Below are positions 24,584 to 34,832 of a stretch of DNA of 46,839 nt, one piece after another; the first letter of the stretch is position 1, and each line of letters begins with the position of its first letter. The notes under the pieces are model-generated. The model was given only the letters and a program-made list of their open reading frames with translations, was not told where the DNA came from and did not search any database. Source of the DNA: an uncultured Verrucomicrobiota bacterium (GTDB taxonomy: Bacteria > Verrucomicrobiota > Verrucomicrobiia > Limisphaerales > UBA9464); the NCBI GenBank assembly GCA_903939515.1, contig CAJAHH010000154.1, positions 1 through 46,839 on the forward strand. The letters run 5' to 3'. The position numbers and the translations under genes were made by a program.

Positions 24584-27500
24584 ATGAAATCATCCTTCAT
24601 CCATTGGCTTTGCCTCTCTCTGGCCGTGATCCTCATGACCGAGGCGGCCCTGGCCGTCGAACCCGCTTCCAAGGCGGCGGCGACAGAGGGTTTGAAGCTG
24701 ACCCTTTGGGCTCGAGAGCCCCAGGTGATGGATCCGGTCGCTCTGAGCGTCGATGACCAGGGAGTGGTGTACGTCGCTGAAACGGCGCGGCGCGGCACGG
24801 TGGACATCGATATCCGCAGCCACCGAGATTGGTTGGTGGAAGACTTGGCCAACCAGTCGGTGGAGGACCTCCGTAAGGCATTTCGCCGCTGGATGGCCCC
24901 GGACCGGAGTCAGGAAAACGCGGCGTGGCTTCGCGATCTTAACGGAGACGGGGTGCATGATTGGCACGATCTGGAGCCAGTGAAGGAACGCATCCGCCGA
25001 CTGGAGGACACTCAGAACACCGGGCACGCCGATCGCTCGCAAATTTTCACCGAGGGCTTCAATGAGGAAATCTCCGGAGTCATCGCCGGAGTTCTGCCAT
25101 GGGACGACTCCGTGTGGGTCACGGGCTACCCCGAACTAAAGCGGTTCCGCGATACCAATCACGATGGGATCGCGGACACCCAACAAACCGAGTTCCGCGG
25201 GTTCGGAGTCCACGCCGCCTTCGACGGTCACGACTTGCACGGCCTCATCATCGGTCCGGATGGAAAACTCTACTTTTCCTGCGGTGACAACGGGTTCTCA
25301 GTCACCAATCGCGAGGGCCGAATCCTTCGGCATCCAAACACCGGAGGTGTCCTGCGAATGAACACCGACGGATCAAATCTTGAGGTCTATGCCACGGGCC
25401 TGCGCAACCCTCAGGAAATCGCCTTTGATGACGATGGCAACTTCTTCGCCGTGGACAACGATGGCGACTTGCGGGAGGAGCGGGAGCGCTTCGTCCACAT
25501 TGCCGAGGGCAGCGATTCGGGCTGGCGGTTGAACTGGCAATTTCGGGACCCGGGTTGGAATGCCATTACCCGGCAACCTAACTACAATCCTTGGATGGAC
25601 GAGCACCTGTGGGTGCCGACTCATCCGGACCAACCCGCCTTCATCACACCGCCGCTGACGAATTATTCGGTCGGCCCAGGAAGCTTGGTCCACAATCCCG
25701 GCACAGCCCTGAGCGAGGCCTACCGGGATCATTTCTTCTTGATTCAATTCCCGGTGAAAAAGGTGACCACATTTAAAGCGCGCCCGCGCGGGGCCGGTTT
25801 CGAAATGGTGGATGAGCGATCGGTTCTGACGGGAATGATGGCCAGTTGTCTGGCCTTCAGCCCCGATGGATCGCTGCTCGTCGGTGATTGGGATGGCATG
25901 TGGAACCCGGACGGCAAAGGAGCCATCTGGGTGTTGGATGATCCGAAGGCCAGCGGATCGCCGATCCGACGTGAGGTTCAAGGACTGCTTCGAGATGGAT
26001 TGAAAACACACACGGCGGAGTCGTTGACCCGATTGCTCGGCCATGCCGACCAGCGCATCCGCCTGCGAGCCCAGTTCGAATGGGTGCGCCGAGGCAATCC
26101 AGCCCCCCTGCTAACAACCGCCAACGACCCACACACCCCAACCCTGGCCCGCATTCATGCACTTTGGGGACTGGGCCAGTTGCGAACACCTCTTAAGGCT
26201 CGGCAATTGCCCCTGGCCGATCCAGAGGCCCGGGTGCGGGCTCAGGCGGCCAAGGTGGCGGGTGATTTGCGCATTAAGGGTGCAGAAACCGCCCTCATCC
26301 GACGCCTTCGCGACGAGAATGCCCGGGTGCGGTTCCATGCGGCGTTGGCGCTGGGTAAGGTTGGAAATGCCTCTGCGTTGGGGGCCCTCGTTTCGCTGTT
26401 GGAAGACAACGCGGATCAAGACGCCTTCCTGCGGCATGCCGCGACCTTGGGTTTATCAGGACTTCAACGTCCTCAACTCTTGGCACCACTGCGGCAGCAC
26501 CAATCCGTGGCGGTCCGGATCGGAGCGGTCGTGGCCCTGAGACGCCTGGCTTCACCGCTTTTGGCAGGCTTCTTGAATGACCCACATCCCCGAGTGCGTC
26601 GCGAGGCAGCCATTGCCATCCATGATGACGAGTCCGTTCCGGCGGCTCTACCGGCTCTCGCTGAATGCCTGGACTCCGTCGGAGACAGCCCGGATGAAGC
26701 CCTTGTGCGACGCTCCCTCAGCGCCAATCTCCGTCTGGGCACCACCGCCTCTGGCCGTCGCCTCAGCGCCTACGCGCAACGGTCCACGGCGCCCGAACCT
26801 CTCCGGATCGAGGCCCTGGAAGCGCTGGCCTCTTGGAATGCCTTTCCCTTTTTGGACCGGGTCGAAGGCCGAGTCCGATCGCTGCCTACACGCACGCCGG
26901 ATGCGGGACGCCAGCTCCTCGCAGAACTCATCGAACCCCTTTGGTCCAAGGCCAGTCCCGCCTTGGGATTGGTTCTGGCCGGTCTGGTTTTCGAACAGCG
27001 ACTGGCCGTGCCCTCCGCCCTGCTGGCCGACTGCGTTCGTTCCCCAAGTCAGCCGGTCGCTCTTCGGGTTCAGGCGCTTCAGGCGTTGGCGCGCGCCCAG
27101 GGACCCGAACTCCCGGAGTTGGTGCAACGCCTGACAGAATCTAAACCCGAGGAATTGCGGCAAGCGGCCCTGGAAATTCAGGCAGAGCGAGCGCCCGCGA
27201 AGTTCTTCGAGTACGCCCGCAAACAATGGGACACAGCGACCGTGGGCGAACAACAATGGCTCTTGCGGCTGCTGACCCAACGCCCTGAACCCGACGCCAC
27301 GACCCTGCTGACTCAACAATTCGACCGCCTCACTTCAGGCACACTACCTCAAGCCTTGATCCTCGACGTGCAGGAAGCCCTCCGCCAGCACGGCCACGCC
27401 CACCTCGCCGCCCGCGCCAAAGATTGGGAACAGGCACATCCCGAGCAGAAATCCCGGGCACTCCTGGCCGGTGGGAACCCCGAGGCCGGACGCCGACTCT

Positions 27501-27889
27501 TCCAAGGTTCGGTGCAGGGCCAATGTGCCCGATGCCACAACGCCGGGGGCGAAGGGCAACAAGCAGGACCAGTGCTCCAAGGCATCGGCCAGCGCGCCAC
27601 GCCCGAAACCCTACTGGAATCCCTCCTCGATCCCAGCGCCCGCATCGCCGAGGGCTACGCCACCGTGAGCCTGACCTTGAAAGGAGGGGAAACCCTCGAC
27701 GGCCTCCTGCTCCAGGAGCGCGAGGGCCGCCTCCGCCTCCGCCTGATCTCCGGCGAAGTACGGACTGTTCCGACTTCTGACATCGCATCCCGCTCGGCCA
27801 ATCCCCAGTCGGTGATGCCGCCGATGGGCGAGGTGTTGAGCCCCCGTGAACTGCGGGACCTAGTGGCCTTCCTGTCGTCGTGGAAGTAG
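24584..27889 (+). CDS. PVC-type membrane-bound dehydrogenase: propeller, HEAT repeats, cytochrome c domain
   Basis: An 1101-residue exported protein. Signal peptide at about 1-25. Residues 35-470 are a sugar-dehydrogenase-like beta-propeller (GVVYVAETARRG, FDGHDLHGLIIGPDGKLYFS, TGLRNPQEIAFDDDGNFFAVDNDGD). Residues about 490-950 are HEAT-type helical repeats (RVRFHAALALGKVGNASALGAL, HPRVRREAAIAIHDD). The end is a c-type cytochrome with heme motif CARCH (981-985) and a likely distal Met in PQSVMPPMGE. This domain order is characteristic of Planctomycetes and Verrucomicrobia and is thought to oxidise extracytoplasmic sugars or alcohols with electron transfer to heme. It is followed after about 50 bases by a TlpA-like gene. 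The length is normal for the family. Confidence 0.87.
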   Translation: MKSSFIHWLCLSLAVILMTEAALAVEPASKAAATEGLKLTLWAREPQVMDPVALSVDDQGVVYVAETARRGTVDIDIRSHRDWLVEDLANQSVEDLRKAFRRWMAPDRSQENAAWLRDLNGDGVHDWHDLEPVKERIRRLEDTQNTGHADRSQIFTEGFNEEISGVIAGVLPWDDSVWVTGYPELKRFRDTNHDGIADTQQTEFRGFGVHAAFDGHDLHGLIIGPDGKLYFSCGDNGFSVTNREGRILRHPNTGGVLRMNTDGSNLEVYATGLRNPQEIAFDDDGNFFAVDNDGDLREERERFVHIAEGSDSGWRLNWQFRDPGWNAITRQPNYNPWMDEHLWVPTHPDQPAFITPPLTNYSVGPGSLVHNPGTALSEAYRDHFFLIQFPVKKVTTFKARPRGAGFEMVDERSVLTGMMASCLAFSPDGSLLVGDWDGMWNPDGKGAIWVLDDPKASGSPIRREVQGLLRDGLKTHTAESLTRLLGHADQRIRLRAQFEWVRRGNPAPLLTTANDPHTPTLARIHALWGLGQLRTPLKARQLPLADPEARVRAQAAKVAGDLRIKGAETALIRRLRDENARVRFHAALALGKVGNASALGALVSLLEDNADQDAFLRHAATLGLSGLQRPQLLAPLRQHQSVAVRIGAVVALRRLASPLLAGFLNDPHPRVRREAAIAIHDDESVPAALPALAECLDSVGDSPDEALVRRSLSANLRLGTTASGRRLSAYAQRSTAPEPLRIEALEALASWNAFPFLDRVEGRVRSLPTRTPDAGRQLLAELIEPLWSKASPALGLVLAGLVFEQRLAVPSALLADCVRSPSQPVALRVQALQALARAQGPELPELVQRLTESKPEELRQAALEIQAERAPAKFFEYARKQWDTATVGEQQWLLRLLTQRPEPDATTLLTQQFDRLTSGTLPQALILDVQEALRQHGHAHLAARAKDWEQAHPEQKSRALLAGGNPEAGRRLFQGSVQGQCARCHNAGGEGQQAGPVLQGIGQRATPETLLESLLDPSARIAEGYATVSLTLKGGETLDGLLLQEREGRLRLRLISGEVRTVPTSDIASRSANPQSVMPPMGEVLSPRELRDLVAFLSSWK

Positions 27890-27941
27890 AGTCATCGACT
27901 CAACTTGCAACGTTACCAGATCCGGATTACCTCAATTGATA

Positions 27942-29132
27942 ATGATCCCTCGGCCGCACAGAGGCTCCCCGGATGCCCACCGCAAAACCGAAGGATCGGG
28001 TAATGGCGACCCGGTGTTGCGGCGTCATTTGCGCTGGATGGCCCTCGCCGGGGCGACGCTCGCCACCGGCGAACTCGGGGCCTCGACGGAGCGGCCGGTT
28101 CCTGCCCGCACACTCCGACCCAAGGACCTGTCCCCCGGCTTGGTTCGCGTGCCCCAAACACTGCTGGCCATGGTCCACTCGGAGGAGGGTCAGAAAGAAC
28201 TAGGAATCCCCTCGGACATCGAACCGGCATTCGACCAGTTCCTTCGCAAGGTCAGCGCACCCTGGATGCGATGGCGTAACCAGCCATCGACCGAGCAGCG
28301 CGAATCTATCGCCAAGGCCGAGACCGCCGTCGTATCCGAGCTGCGCCGCCGCATGGGTGGAGTCGCGGTGGCCCGCCTACGACAACTAGAACTACAGGCC
28401 CAGGGGGCTCGGGCCTTCCTGCGTCCGGATGTGGCCGAATTTCTCGACCTCAACCCCGAACAGACCACGAAGCTTCAGGCCCTCTTCGAGAACTCCGATC
28501 GGGCCTTGAACCAAGTAGGATCCCTCGGTTCGGCCGGGCGGACCCGTTACGCCGCGGCACTGTCCCGTTTCCGCCAAGCCGAGCAGACGGCTTCCGATCG
28601 CTGGCTCACCACCGAACAGCGGTCGCTCTGGCGCGGGGCCTTGGGCGAACTCCGTGAAACGACCGCCTTCCAACGGGTGTATCCCATGGCCCCAGAACTG
28701 GTGGATTCGGGCGTGTGGCTCGATGAGCGCGCCATCCGTCTGTCCGAACTGCGGGGCTCTGTGGTACTGCTCCACTTCTATGCATTCCAGTGCCACAACT
28801 GCCATGCAAACTTCGCTATCTACAACCGATGGCACCGGACGTTGCGCGACAAGGGCATCGTGGTGGTCGGCATCCAAACACCGGAGACTGAAAGTGAGCG
28901 GGACACCTGCAAGGTGCTGGCCGCCGCCCGCAAGGCGGGCTTCGAATTCCCGGTGCTGGTGGATACCAAAAGCGCCAATTGGGAGGCTTGGGGAACGACA
29001 ATGTGGCCCACGGTCTACGTCATCGACCGCCGGGGCTACGTGCGCAATTGGTGGATGGGTGAACTAAACTGGAAGGGAGCCACCAACGACCGGTCCGTGG
29101 AGCAACTGGCCGAACGCTTGCTGCTTGCCTAA
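27942..29132 (+). CDS. TlpA-like thioredoxin-fold protein
   Basis: A 396-residue protein. The N terminus has a basic stretch and a hydrophobic segment (WMALAGATLATGELGA, about residues 28-44) suggesting export. Residues about 60-235 are helical without a recognised domain. The C-terminal 160 residues are a TlpA/AhpC-type thioredoxin fold: GSVVLLHFYAFQCHNCHANF with redox pair Cys284/Cys287, then GIVVVGIQTPE, FPVLVDTKSANWEAWG and the cis-Pro strand TMWPTVYVIDRRG. It probably reduces disulfides or matures cytochrome partners such as the preceding heme protein. The start at ATG 27942 is chosen over the upstream TTG. A terminator follows at 29150. Confidence 0.8.
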   Translation: MIPRPHRGSPDAHRKTEGSGNGDPVLRRHLRWMALAGATLATGELGASTERPVPARTLRPKDLSPGLVRVPQTLLAMVHSEEGQKELGIPSDIEPAFDQFLRKVSAPWMRWRNQPSTEQRESIAKAETAVVSELRRRMGGVAVARLRQLELQAQGARAFLRPDVAEFLDLNPEQTTKLQALFENSDRALNQVGSLGSAGRTRYAAALSRFRQAEQTASDRWLTTEQRSLWRGALGELRETTAFQRVYPMAPELVDSGVWLDERAIRLSELRGSVVLLHFYAFQCHNCHANFAIYNRWHRTLRDKGIVVVGIQTPETESERDTCKVLAAARKAGFEFPVLVDTKSANWEAWGTTMWPTVYVIDRRGYVRNWWMGELNWKGATNDRSVEQLAERLLLA

Positions 29133-29149
29133 GGCCTGTTTGCGCCAAA

Positions 29150-29170
29150 TCAGGACCCTCCTGAGTTTTT
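29150..29170 (+). terminator. Rho-independent terminator
   Basis: A perfect 6-bp stem TCAGGA-CCC-TCCTGA is followed by GTTTTT, 18 bases after the TlpA-like stop. It separates this transcript from the dehydrogenase/sugar-transport operon. Confidence 0.6.
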
Positions 29171-29341
29171 AAACCGACTGCGAGTGATGGATGGATGCGG
29201 GCGACGGGCAGAGCCACCTCCCCTTCGTCGGATCGAATTTCCCCGACTCCACTTCGCCGCGTTGACGTCGGACGCAATCCGGCCAATCTCGTCGGGTTCA
29301 CACTGACCTAGCCAACGCACAGCCATCCCTCCTGCATTCCC

Positions 29342-30115
29342 ATGCCTGAATCACTTCCCGCTTCCTTCTCACTCGCCGGCCGCGTCGCCCTCGTGACGGG
29401 CAGCACCACCGGTCTCGGCCGCTGCATGGCCAAGGCCCTGGGACAGGCCGGAGCCAAAGTCGCACTCAATTATGCGAACAACGCGCAGCGAGCCCAGGAG
29501 GCCTTCGCGGAGTTCCAGGCGGAGGGCCTTCAGGGAGCGCTCTTTCAGGCGGATGTGACCGACGAGGTGCAGGTGCAACGGATGGTCACCGAGATTCAGG
29601 CCACCTTGGGCCCCGTCGACATCATGGTGCTGAACGCCACCTGCGAACAACCGCAGAAGCCCATCGAGGAGTACGACTGGGCTTTCTACCAGCGGATGGT
29701 CGATTTCTTCATTAAGAGCCCGGTGCTGCTCACCAAGGCCTGTGTTGGTCACATGAAGGCTCAGCGCTGGGGTCGCATCATCAACATCGGATCCGAAGTG
29801 GTGACGCGGGGTGTCCCCAATTTTACGGCCTACGTTGCGGCCAAGGGTGGACAAAATGGTTTCCACCGCAGTCTGGCCGGAGAACTGGCTCCGCACGGCA
29901 TCACCGTCAACATGATCGCCCCGGGATGGATCCCCGTGGAGCGCCACGAGAACGACCCCCAAGAACTGAAAGACGGCTACCGGTCACTCATCCCCGTCAA
30001 CCGATGGGGCGTTCCGTCCGACCTCGACGGCACGGTGGTGTACTTGGCGAGCAACGCCTCGTCGTTCGTCACCGGCCAGACCCTGCACGTCAACGGAGGG
30101 ATGACCGTCTGCTGA
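29342..30115 (+). CDS. Short-chain dehydrogenase/reductase (FabG-like)
   Basis: A 257-residue classical SDR. The NAD(P)-binding motif TGSTTGLG is at 19-26. An Asn/Ala turn follows (NATCEQ near 98), the catalytic Ser in INIGSEV, and the YxxxK pair Tyr164/Lys168 (AYVAAKGG). The C-terminal GQTLHVNGGMTVC is the usual FabG-type ending. It would oxidise or reduce an alcohol/ketone; the substrate cannot be read. It lies 46 bases upstream of a sugar-binding lipoprotein and a complete sugar importer, which suggests a sugar or polyol as substrate. Confidence 0.88.
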   Translation: MPESLPASFSLAGRVALVTGSTTGLGRCMAKALGQAGAKVALNYANNAQRAQEAFAEFQAEGLQGALFQADVTDEVQVQRMVTEIQATLGPVDIMVLNATCEQPQKPIEEYDWAFYQRMVDFFIKSPVLLTKACVGHMKAQRWGRIINIGSEVVTRGVPNFTAYVAAKGGQNGFHRSLAGELAPHGITVNMIAPGWIPVERHENDPQELKDGYRSLIPVNRWGVPSDLDGTVVYLASNASSFVTGQTLHVNGGMTVC

Positions 30116-30160
30116 CCTTGTTTTTCCTACCCACTCCCCCTATTTCCTAAACACTTTCCC

Positions 30161-31216
30161 ATGAATCGAATCCTCTCCCTCTCGGTGTGGACCGCGCTGC
30201 TGCTCGGGCTCACCGCCTGCAACAAACCGGCCGATTCGGCAGCCTCGAGCGCTTCCGACGGTGCCAACGGAACCTCTTCGAGCGGCGGCAAGAAGCGCAA
30301 GATCGCCTTCGTTTCCAACGGCGTGGCCTCGTTCTGGACCATCGCCTCAGCGGGCGTGAAGGCCGCCGGCGAGAAGTTCGGCGTAGATGCCCAGACCCTC
30401 ATGCCCGTAGAAGGCATCAGCGACCAGAAACGCATGATCGAGGACCTGCTCACCAAGGGCGTGGACGGCATTGCGGTCAGCCCCATCGATCCCGCCAACC
30501 AAACCGACTTGCTCAACACCGCCGCCCGCCGGGCCAAGGTATTAACCCACGATTCGGATGCGCCGAACAGCGACCGCTTGGTGTACATCGGTATGGACAA
30601 CTACAAGGCCGGCCGTATGTGCGGCGACCTCGTGCGCGAGGCCATGCCCAAGGGCGGCACCGTGATGATCTTCATTGGTCGACTCGAGCAGGACAATTCC
30701 AAGCGCCGCCGTCAGGGCACCATCGACGCCATCCTGGGTCGCCCAGAAAACCCCGCCAACTACGACGCCCCCGGCACCGTGCTCGAGGGCAATGGCTTCA
30801 AGATCCTCGGCACGCTCACCGACCAATTCGACCGCGCCAAGGGCAAGGCCAACGCCGAGGACGCGCTCGCCAAGTATCCCGACCTCAATTGCATGGTGGG
30901 ACTCTTCGCCTACAACCCTCCCCTGCTGCTGGAGGCTCTGTCCCAGGCCGGCAAGCTCAATAAGGTGAAGGTCGTCGCCTTCGACGAAGACGACGCCACC
31001 CTCGATGGCATCCAGAAGGGCACCGTGCACGGCACCGTTGTCCAGAACCCCTATATGTACGGCTACAAGTCGGTGGAGGTGCTCAACGACGTGCTCGCCG
31101 GCAAGCCTGAAGCCATCCCCGCCAGCAAGTTTATCGATATCCCGGCCCGGCAAATCCGCAAGGACACGGTCGATGCCTTCTGGACCGATCTAAAGTCAAA
31201 GGTCGGCGGCAAGTAA
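30161..31216 (+). CDS. Sugar ABC transporter substrate-binding lipoprotein (RbsB-like)
   Basis: A 351-residue periplasmic binding protein of the ribose/galactose type 1 fold. The lipobox LTAC puts the lipidated Cys at residue 20, followed by a Ser-rich linker. Fold markers are KIAFVSNGVASFWTI, KRMIEDLLTKGVDGIAVSPIDP, TLMPV, VYIGMDNYKAGRMCGDLVREA and VVAFDEDDATLDGI with VVQNPYMYGY. It binds a monosaccharide-like ligand and delivers it to the importer encoded next. First transport gene of a tight operon: ligand-binding protein, ATPase, permease. Confidence 0.92.
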   Translation: MNRILSLSVWTALLLGLTACNKPADSAASSASDGANGTSSSGGKKRKIAFVSNGVASFWTIASAGVKAAGEKFGVDAQTLMPVEGISDQKRMIEDLLTKGVDGIAVSPIDPANQTDLLNTAARRAKVLTHDSDAPNSDRLVYIGMDNYKAGRMCGDLVREAMPKGGTVMIFIGRLEQDNSKRRRQGTIDAILGRPENPANYDAPGTVLEGNGFKILGTLTDQFDRAKGKANAEDALAKYPDLNCMVGLFAYNPPLLLEALSQAGKLNKVKVVAFDEDDATLDGIQKGTVHGTVVQNPYMYGYKSVEVLNDVLAGKPEAIPASKFIDIPARQIRKDTVDAFWTDLKSKVGGK

Positions 31217-31252
31217 TACGCTCACTGACCCTTCGCGCAGCCCGAATTGCTC

Positions 31253-32761
31253 ATGCCCCCTGTCCTGCTGGAAGCCCGTTCGCTGACCAAGTCGTTCCCC
31301 GGCGTGCGGGCGCTCAAGGGCGTGAGCCTGACCGTGAGCCGCGGCGAAGTTGTCGCCGTCATCGGCGAGAACGGTGCGGGCAAGAGCACCCTGATGAAGA
31401 TCCTCGCCGGGGTGCAGACCTGCGACAGCGGTGAGATTCGGATAGACGGGGTTCCAGCGCCCTTGCAGTCCGTAGAAGAGGCTCTCGGGTTGGGTATCGC
31501 CCTCATTCACCAAGAGCTCAATCTGGCTCAGAACCTCGACGTCGCCGCTAACCTGTTCTTGGGTCGAGAACCGCGCCGCTGGGGGCTGATCGATTCGGGC
31601 CGCCTTCGACGGGAAGCCGGCCAGTTCCTCCAGGCGGTCGGGCTCGATGTTTCCCCAGATACCCGCGTTGGCTCCCTAGCTATCGGTCAACAGCAGCTCG
31701 TGGAAATCGCCAAGGCCCTGTCCACCCAGGCCCGGGTGCTCATCATGGACGAGCCAACCTCGAGCTTGTCCGCCGGCGAGGCCGAGAACCTATTCCGCGT
31801 CATCGACGACCTCCGGGCCCGCGGCGTGAGCATCGTGTACATCTCCCACCGACTAGGTGAGGTGACCCGCCTGGCCGACCGAGTGGTAGTACTCCGGGAT
31901 GGCGAGAACAGCGGCGAGTTGGCCCGCCACGAAATTAGCCACGCCGCGATGGTACGGCTGATGGTCGGCCGCGATTTATCGCAGTTCTACCCGCATCAAC
32001 CTCATGCACGGACCGAGACCGTTTTAGAAGTCGATGGGCTCCGAACTCCGGCTCATCCCACCCATCCGCTCACCTTCCAGATACGGGTCGGCGAGATGGT
32101 CGGATTGGCCGGTCTGGTCGGCGCAGGCCGCACCGAGGTTCTGTTGGCACTCTTCGGCGTCCAACCGGCCGTTGGAGGAACCTTGAAGATCGGAGGCCAA
32201 CCCCTCTGTGCTCAGACTCCGGCCCAGGCCATCGCCGCCGGGTTGGCGTTGGTGCCCGAAGACCGAAAGCGCGAGGGCTTGGTTCTGGGAATGCCTGTGC
32301 GCGAAAACCTTAGCCTAGCCAGCCTGCGCCAAGACCAGCGCCGCGGATTCCGCGATACCGCCCGTGAAGAGACTCTCAGTGCCGAGATGATTCAGTCACT
32401 GCGCATCAAGACTCCGAACGACCGGCAGGTGGTGCAGTTCCTCTCCGGCGGCAATCAGCAGAAGGTGGTCATCGGCAAATGGCTGGCGCTAAAACCCAAG
32501 GTGCTGCTCCTCGACGAACCCACCCGGGGCATCGATATCGGGGCTAAGCAGGAGATTTACCGTCTGATGGAAGAGCTCGCCGATCAGGGCGTAGCCATCG
32601 TGTTTGCTTCCAGCGAGATGGAGGAAATCCTAGGTATGAGCGACCGCGTGCTGGTGATGCACGAAGGCCGAATCACCGGCGAACTCTCCCGCCATCAACT
32701 CAGCGAGGAGGCCATCCTGCACCTGGCCACCGGAACTGCTTCTCCCGAATCCCACCCATGA
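31253..32761 (+). CDS. Sugar ABC transporter ATP-binding protein (RbsA/MglA-like)
   Basis: A 502-residue double ABC ATPase. The first half has Walker A GENGAGKS (38-45), Q-loop LIHQELNL, signature-type [13 protein letters not shown] and Walker [12 protein letters not shown]. The second half has a degenerate P-loop (GLVGAGRTE), then [15 protein letters not shown] and [11 protein letters not shown], as normal for RbsA. It powers import together with the permease. ATG 31253 is preferred over an upstream TTG. Its stop overlaps the permease start (ATGA), so they are translationally coupled. Confidence 0.94.
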   Translation: MPPVLLEARSLTKSFPGVRALKGVSLTVSRGEVVAVIGENGAGKSTLMKILAGVQTCDSGEIRIDGVPAPLQSVEEALGLGIALIHQELNLAQNLDVAANLFLGREPRRWGLIDSGRLRREAGQFLQAVGLDVSPDTRVGSLAIGQQQLVEIAKALSTQARVLIMDEPTSSLSAGEAENLFRVIDDLRARGVSIVYISHRLGEVTRLADRVVVLRDGENSGELARHEISHAAMVRLMVGRDLSQFYPHQPHARTETVLEVDGLRTPAHPTHPLTFQIRVGEMVGLAGLVGAGRTEVLLALFGVQPAVGGTLKIGGQPLCAQTPAQAIAAGLALVPEDRKREGLVLGMPVRENLSLASLRQDQRRGFRDTAREETLSAEMIQSLRIKTPNDRQVVQFLSGGNQQKVVIGKWLALKPKVLLLDEPTRGIDIGAKQEIYRLMEELADQGVAIVFASSEMEEILGMSDRVLVMHEGRITGELSRHQLSEEAILHLATGTASPESHP

Positions 32762-33741
32762 AAAAGCTGCTCGGCATTTTTGGTCTTCTGCTCGCGGTCT
32801 GTCTCTTCGCCACCTGGGCTAGCGAGAGTTTCCGCTCAGGCTACAACATCGAGAACCTCATCCGCCGCACCGCGCTCTTCGGGGTCCTCGGTATCGGCGT
32901 GACCTTCGTCATTGTCACCGGAGGCATCGACCTCTCCATTGGTTCGGTCATCTGCCTCGTAGGCTGTGGTCTGCCATGGCTGCTCACGGTCCAGCATTGG
33001 TCGCTACCGGCGTCGCTCGCGGCGGTGATGGCCGTCTCGGTGGGTATCGGACTGGCTCACGGCCTTCTCATCACCCGACTGCGCCTGCAACCCTTCATCG
33101 TCACCCTTTGCGGCCTCATGCTGTACCGCGGCGTCACCCGCGGGTTCACGGCCGACCAAACTGTAGGATTCGCCGACGGCTACAAGGGCTTGCGCGTGCT
33201 GGCCACTGGCAAAATCCCAGTGCCCGGCATCCAGGGCTTCGAAATCCCCGCGCCGTGGGCGGTACTCGTAGTGGTGGCCATCGCGGCAGCGATTTTCCTC
33301 AACCGAACGATTTACGGCCGCTACCTGCTGGCCTTAGGCAACAACGAGAACGCGGCGCGTTACAGCGGCATCAATACCTCGCGCATGATCGTCCTGGCAT
33401 ACGTGCTCTGCTCCACGCTGGCGGGACTCGGGGGCGTGCTCTTCGTGCTGGATGTCAATTCAGCCCAGCCGGTCGATTTCGGCAATTTCTACGAACTCTA
33501 CGCCATCGCCGCGGCCGTCCTCGGCGGGTGCAGTTTGCGCGGTGGTGAAGGTTCAATCTTGGGAGTGATTATCGGCACAGCCCTCATCCTGGTGCTGCGC
33601 AACGTGGTCACGCTGGTGACCAACCACAGCAACATCGAGTTCGCCATCATCGGCGCGGTGATCCTAGCGGGCGTCGTCACCGACGAACTGGTCAAGCGCT
33701 ACGCCATCCGCCGCCGCGCCGCCCGAGAGTTAGCGCAGTAA
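32758..33741 (+). CDS. Sugar ABC transporter permease (RbsC-like)
   Basis: A 327-residue inner-membrane permease of the BPD_transp_2 family. It has about eight to ten hydrophobic segments, the family phrases [12 protein letters not shown] and [14 protein letters not shown], and a conserved [22 protein letters not shown] cytoplasmic loop that contacts the ATPase. It starts inside the stop of the ATPase gene (ATGA) and ends the operon. The length is normal for the family. Confidence 0.93.
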   Translation: MKKLLGIFGLLLAVCLFATWASESFRSGYNIENLIRRTALFGVLGIGVTFVIVTGGIDLSIGSVICLVGCGLPWLLTVQHWSLPASLAAVMAVSVGIGLAHGLLITRLRLQPFIVTLCGLMLYRGVTRGFTADQTVGFADGYKGLRVLATGKIPVPGIQGFEIPAPWAVLVVVAIAAAIFLNRTIYGRYLLALGNNENAARYSGINTSRMIVLAYVLCSTLAGLGGVLFVLDVNSAQPVDFGNFYELYAIAAAVLGGCSLRGGEGSILGVIIGTALILVLRNVVTLVTNHSNIEFAIIGAVILAGVVTDELVKRYAIRRRAARELAQ

Positions 33742-33828
33742 GGGACTTGCAAAGGGTACCCGCTGCTCAAACAAATCGAGACCAGAAATCAGCCACGCCC
33801 TCCCCCATTTCGGATGGATGGAGAGAGG

Positions 33829-34284
33829 TCAGATCAACCGGGAATCGAAGGAGAACGGCATAGGCTTGCCGATGCGGATCCTCTTGAAATCGGAATGCCC
33901 TGGGTTGAGCAGGTAGTTGAGTTCTGCTGAGATAATGACGCTGGGCAGTTTCAGCACTGCCGAGCGCGATTCCCTCACCCATCGATCGCCAATTTCGGCT
34001 GTGGAAGGCGGGGGCGGCTCCTCGTTCCAGTCAGCAGGCAGGTCCATCGCAGCAACCGTCTCCACGAGCGCCTCGTCGAACTCAATCGGGATGGCCACAT
34101 ACTTGAAAGCCACGGGTGGATTCAAGTGAACCAGTGTTTCAAGGGCCGCCAGAGAAAGAGTGATGCTCGTGTAAACAATCCGCGTCCCACGCGAGTTCCA
34201 CCGCCCACCAAAGAGCCAGGCTCCCTCGCCATCAAACGCAGCGGAGCGATGGTCTTCTCTCACGATACGCCAAGCCCGCGTCAT
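33829..34284 (-). CDS. RES-family toxin
   Basis: A 151-residue RES-domain protein. It has AWRIVR at the start, GGRWNSRGTRIVYTS (Arg28, Tyr38), SLAALE with Glu49, and the C-terminal block SAVLKLPSVI followed by ELNYLLNPGHSDF. The conserved Arg/Glu/Ser positions that name the family are visible. Characterised members (MbcT, ParT and relatives) degrade NAD+ or modify targets with it and stop growth. The antitoxin gene overlaps its start (TGATG at 34282-34286), so this is a complete two-gene module. Confidence 0.88.
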   Translation of the reverse strand: MTRAWRIVREDHRSAAFDGEGAWLFGGRWNSRGTRIVYTSITLSLAALETLVHLNPPVAFKYVAIPIEFDEALVETVAAMDLPADWNEEPPPPSTAEIGDRWVRESRSAVLKLPSVIISAELNYLLNPGHSDFKRIRIGKPMPFSFDSRLI

Positions 34285-34817
34285 CAGGAATAGACCCCGT
34301 ATTCAATGCGCCCGAGGAGATTTTCAACCTCGCGGGCTCCGATCTCTGTTTTCGCATACTCCAAAGGCACGGCGCCACCGAGGCCGAACTGCGGAGCATT
34401 GAGCCATTGTTTGGCATCCCCGAGATTGCCGAAGACCTTCAGAGCAAATCCCAAGAGCCTCGCATAGCGAACCACACGATCGGAAACGGCGGGCGATAGT
34501 TTTCTAGAATCACCCTTCCGACGGTGGAAGGTCGCTTTGGAAATACCCAACATCGGAGCCAGCCTCTCGGACACCACGGCGAGACAGGTTTGCAAATCCT
34601 GAAGCTCCCGGAACGGCAGGCCGACCTGAAGGACCTCAACCAGCTTCGATGGCGTGAATTTCATCGCAGTGGATGAAGCCGCGTGTCCTTGAACAAAGAA
34701 TTGGACCACACCTACTCCTGACAACCTCGGGTCGGCAGCAGCGGGTCGAGGTTTACGGCGGACGATCTCACGCGGAGCGGCAGCCTTTGATTTCGGTTGG
34801 GTGTCAGACGTTCCCAT
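34284..34817 (-). CDS. Xre/MbcA/ParS-type antitoxin
   Basis: A 177-residue antitoxin. After a basic, Pro/Ala-rich N terminus (about 1-50), it has an Xre-like helix-turn-helix (LAPMLGISKATFHRRKGD, about 105-122). The MbcA/ParS toxin-binding domain follows, with RVVRYARLLGFALKVFG, AKQWLNAPQFGLGGAVPLEYAKTEIGAREVENLLGRIEYGVYS. It neutralises the RES toxin encoded immediately downstream. A perfect 6-bp inverted repeat upstream of the start suggests autoregulation. Confidence 0.88.
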   Translation of the reverse strand: MGTSDTQPKSKAAAPREIVRRKPRPAAADPRLSGVGVVQFFVQGHAASSTAMKFTPSKLVEVLQVGLPFRELQDLQTCLAVVSERLAPMLGISKATFHRRKGDSRKLSPAVSDRVVRYARLLGFALKVFGNLGDAKQWLNAPQFGLGGAVPLEYAKTEIGAREVENLLGRIEYGVYS

Positions 34818-34832
34818 CTGATTTTATGAATA

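Noticed and set aside
30187-30963. 258-codon frame overlapping the sugar-binding protein, rich in Arg/His/Pro
   Set aside because: The composition is typical of a frame-shifted reading of a G+C-rich gene; the RbsB-like frame has clear motifs.
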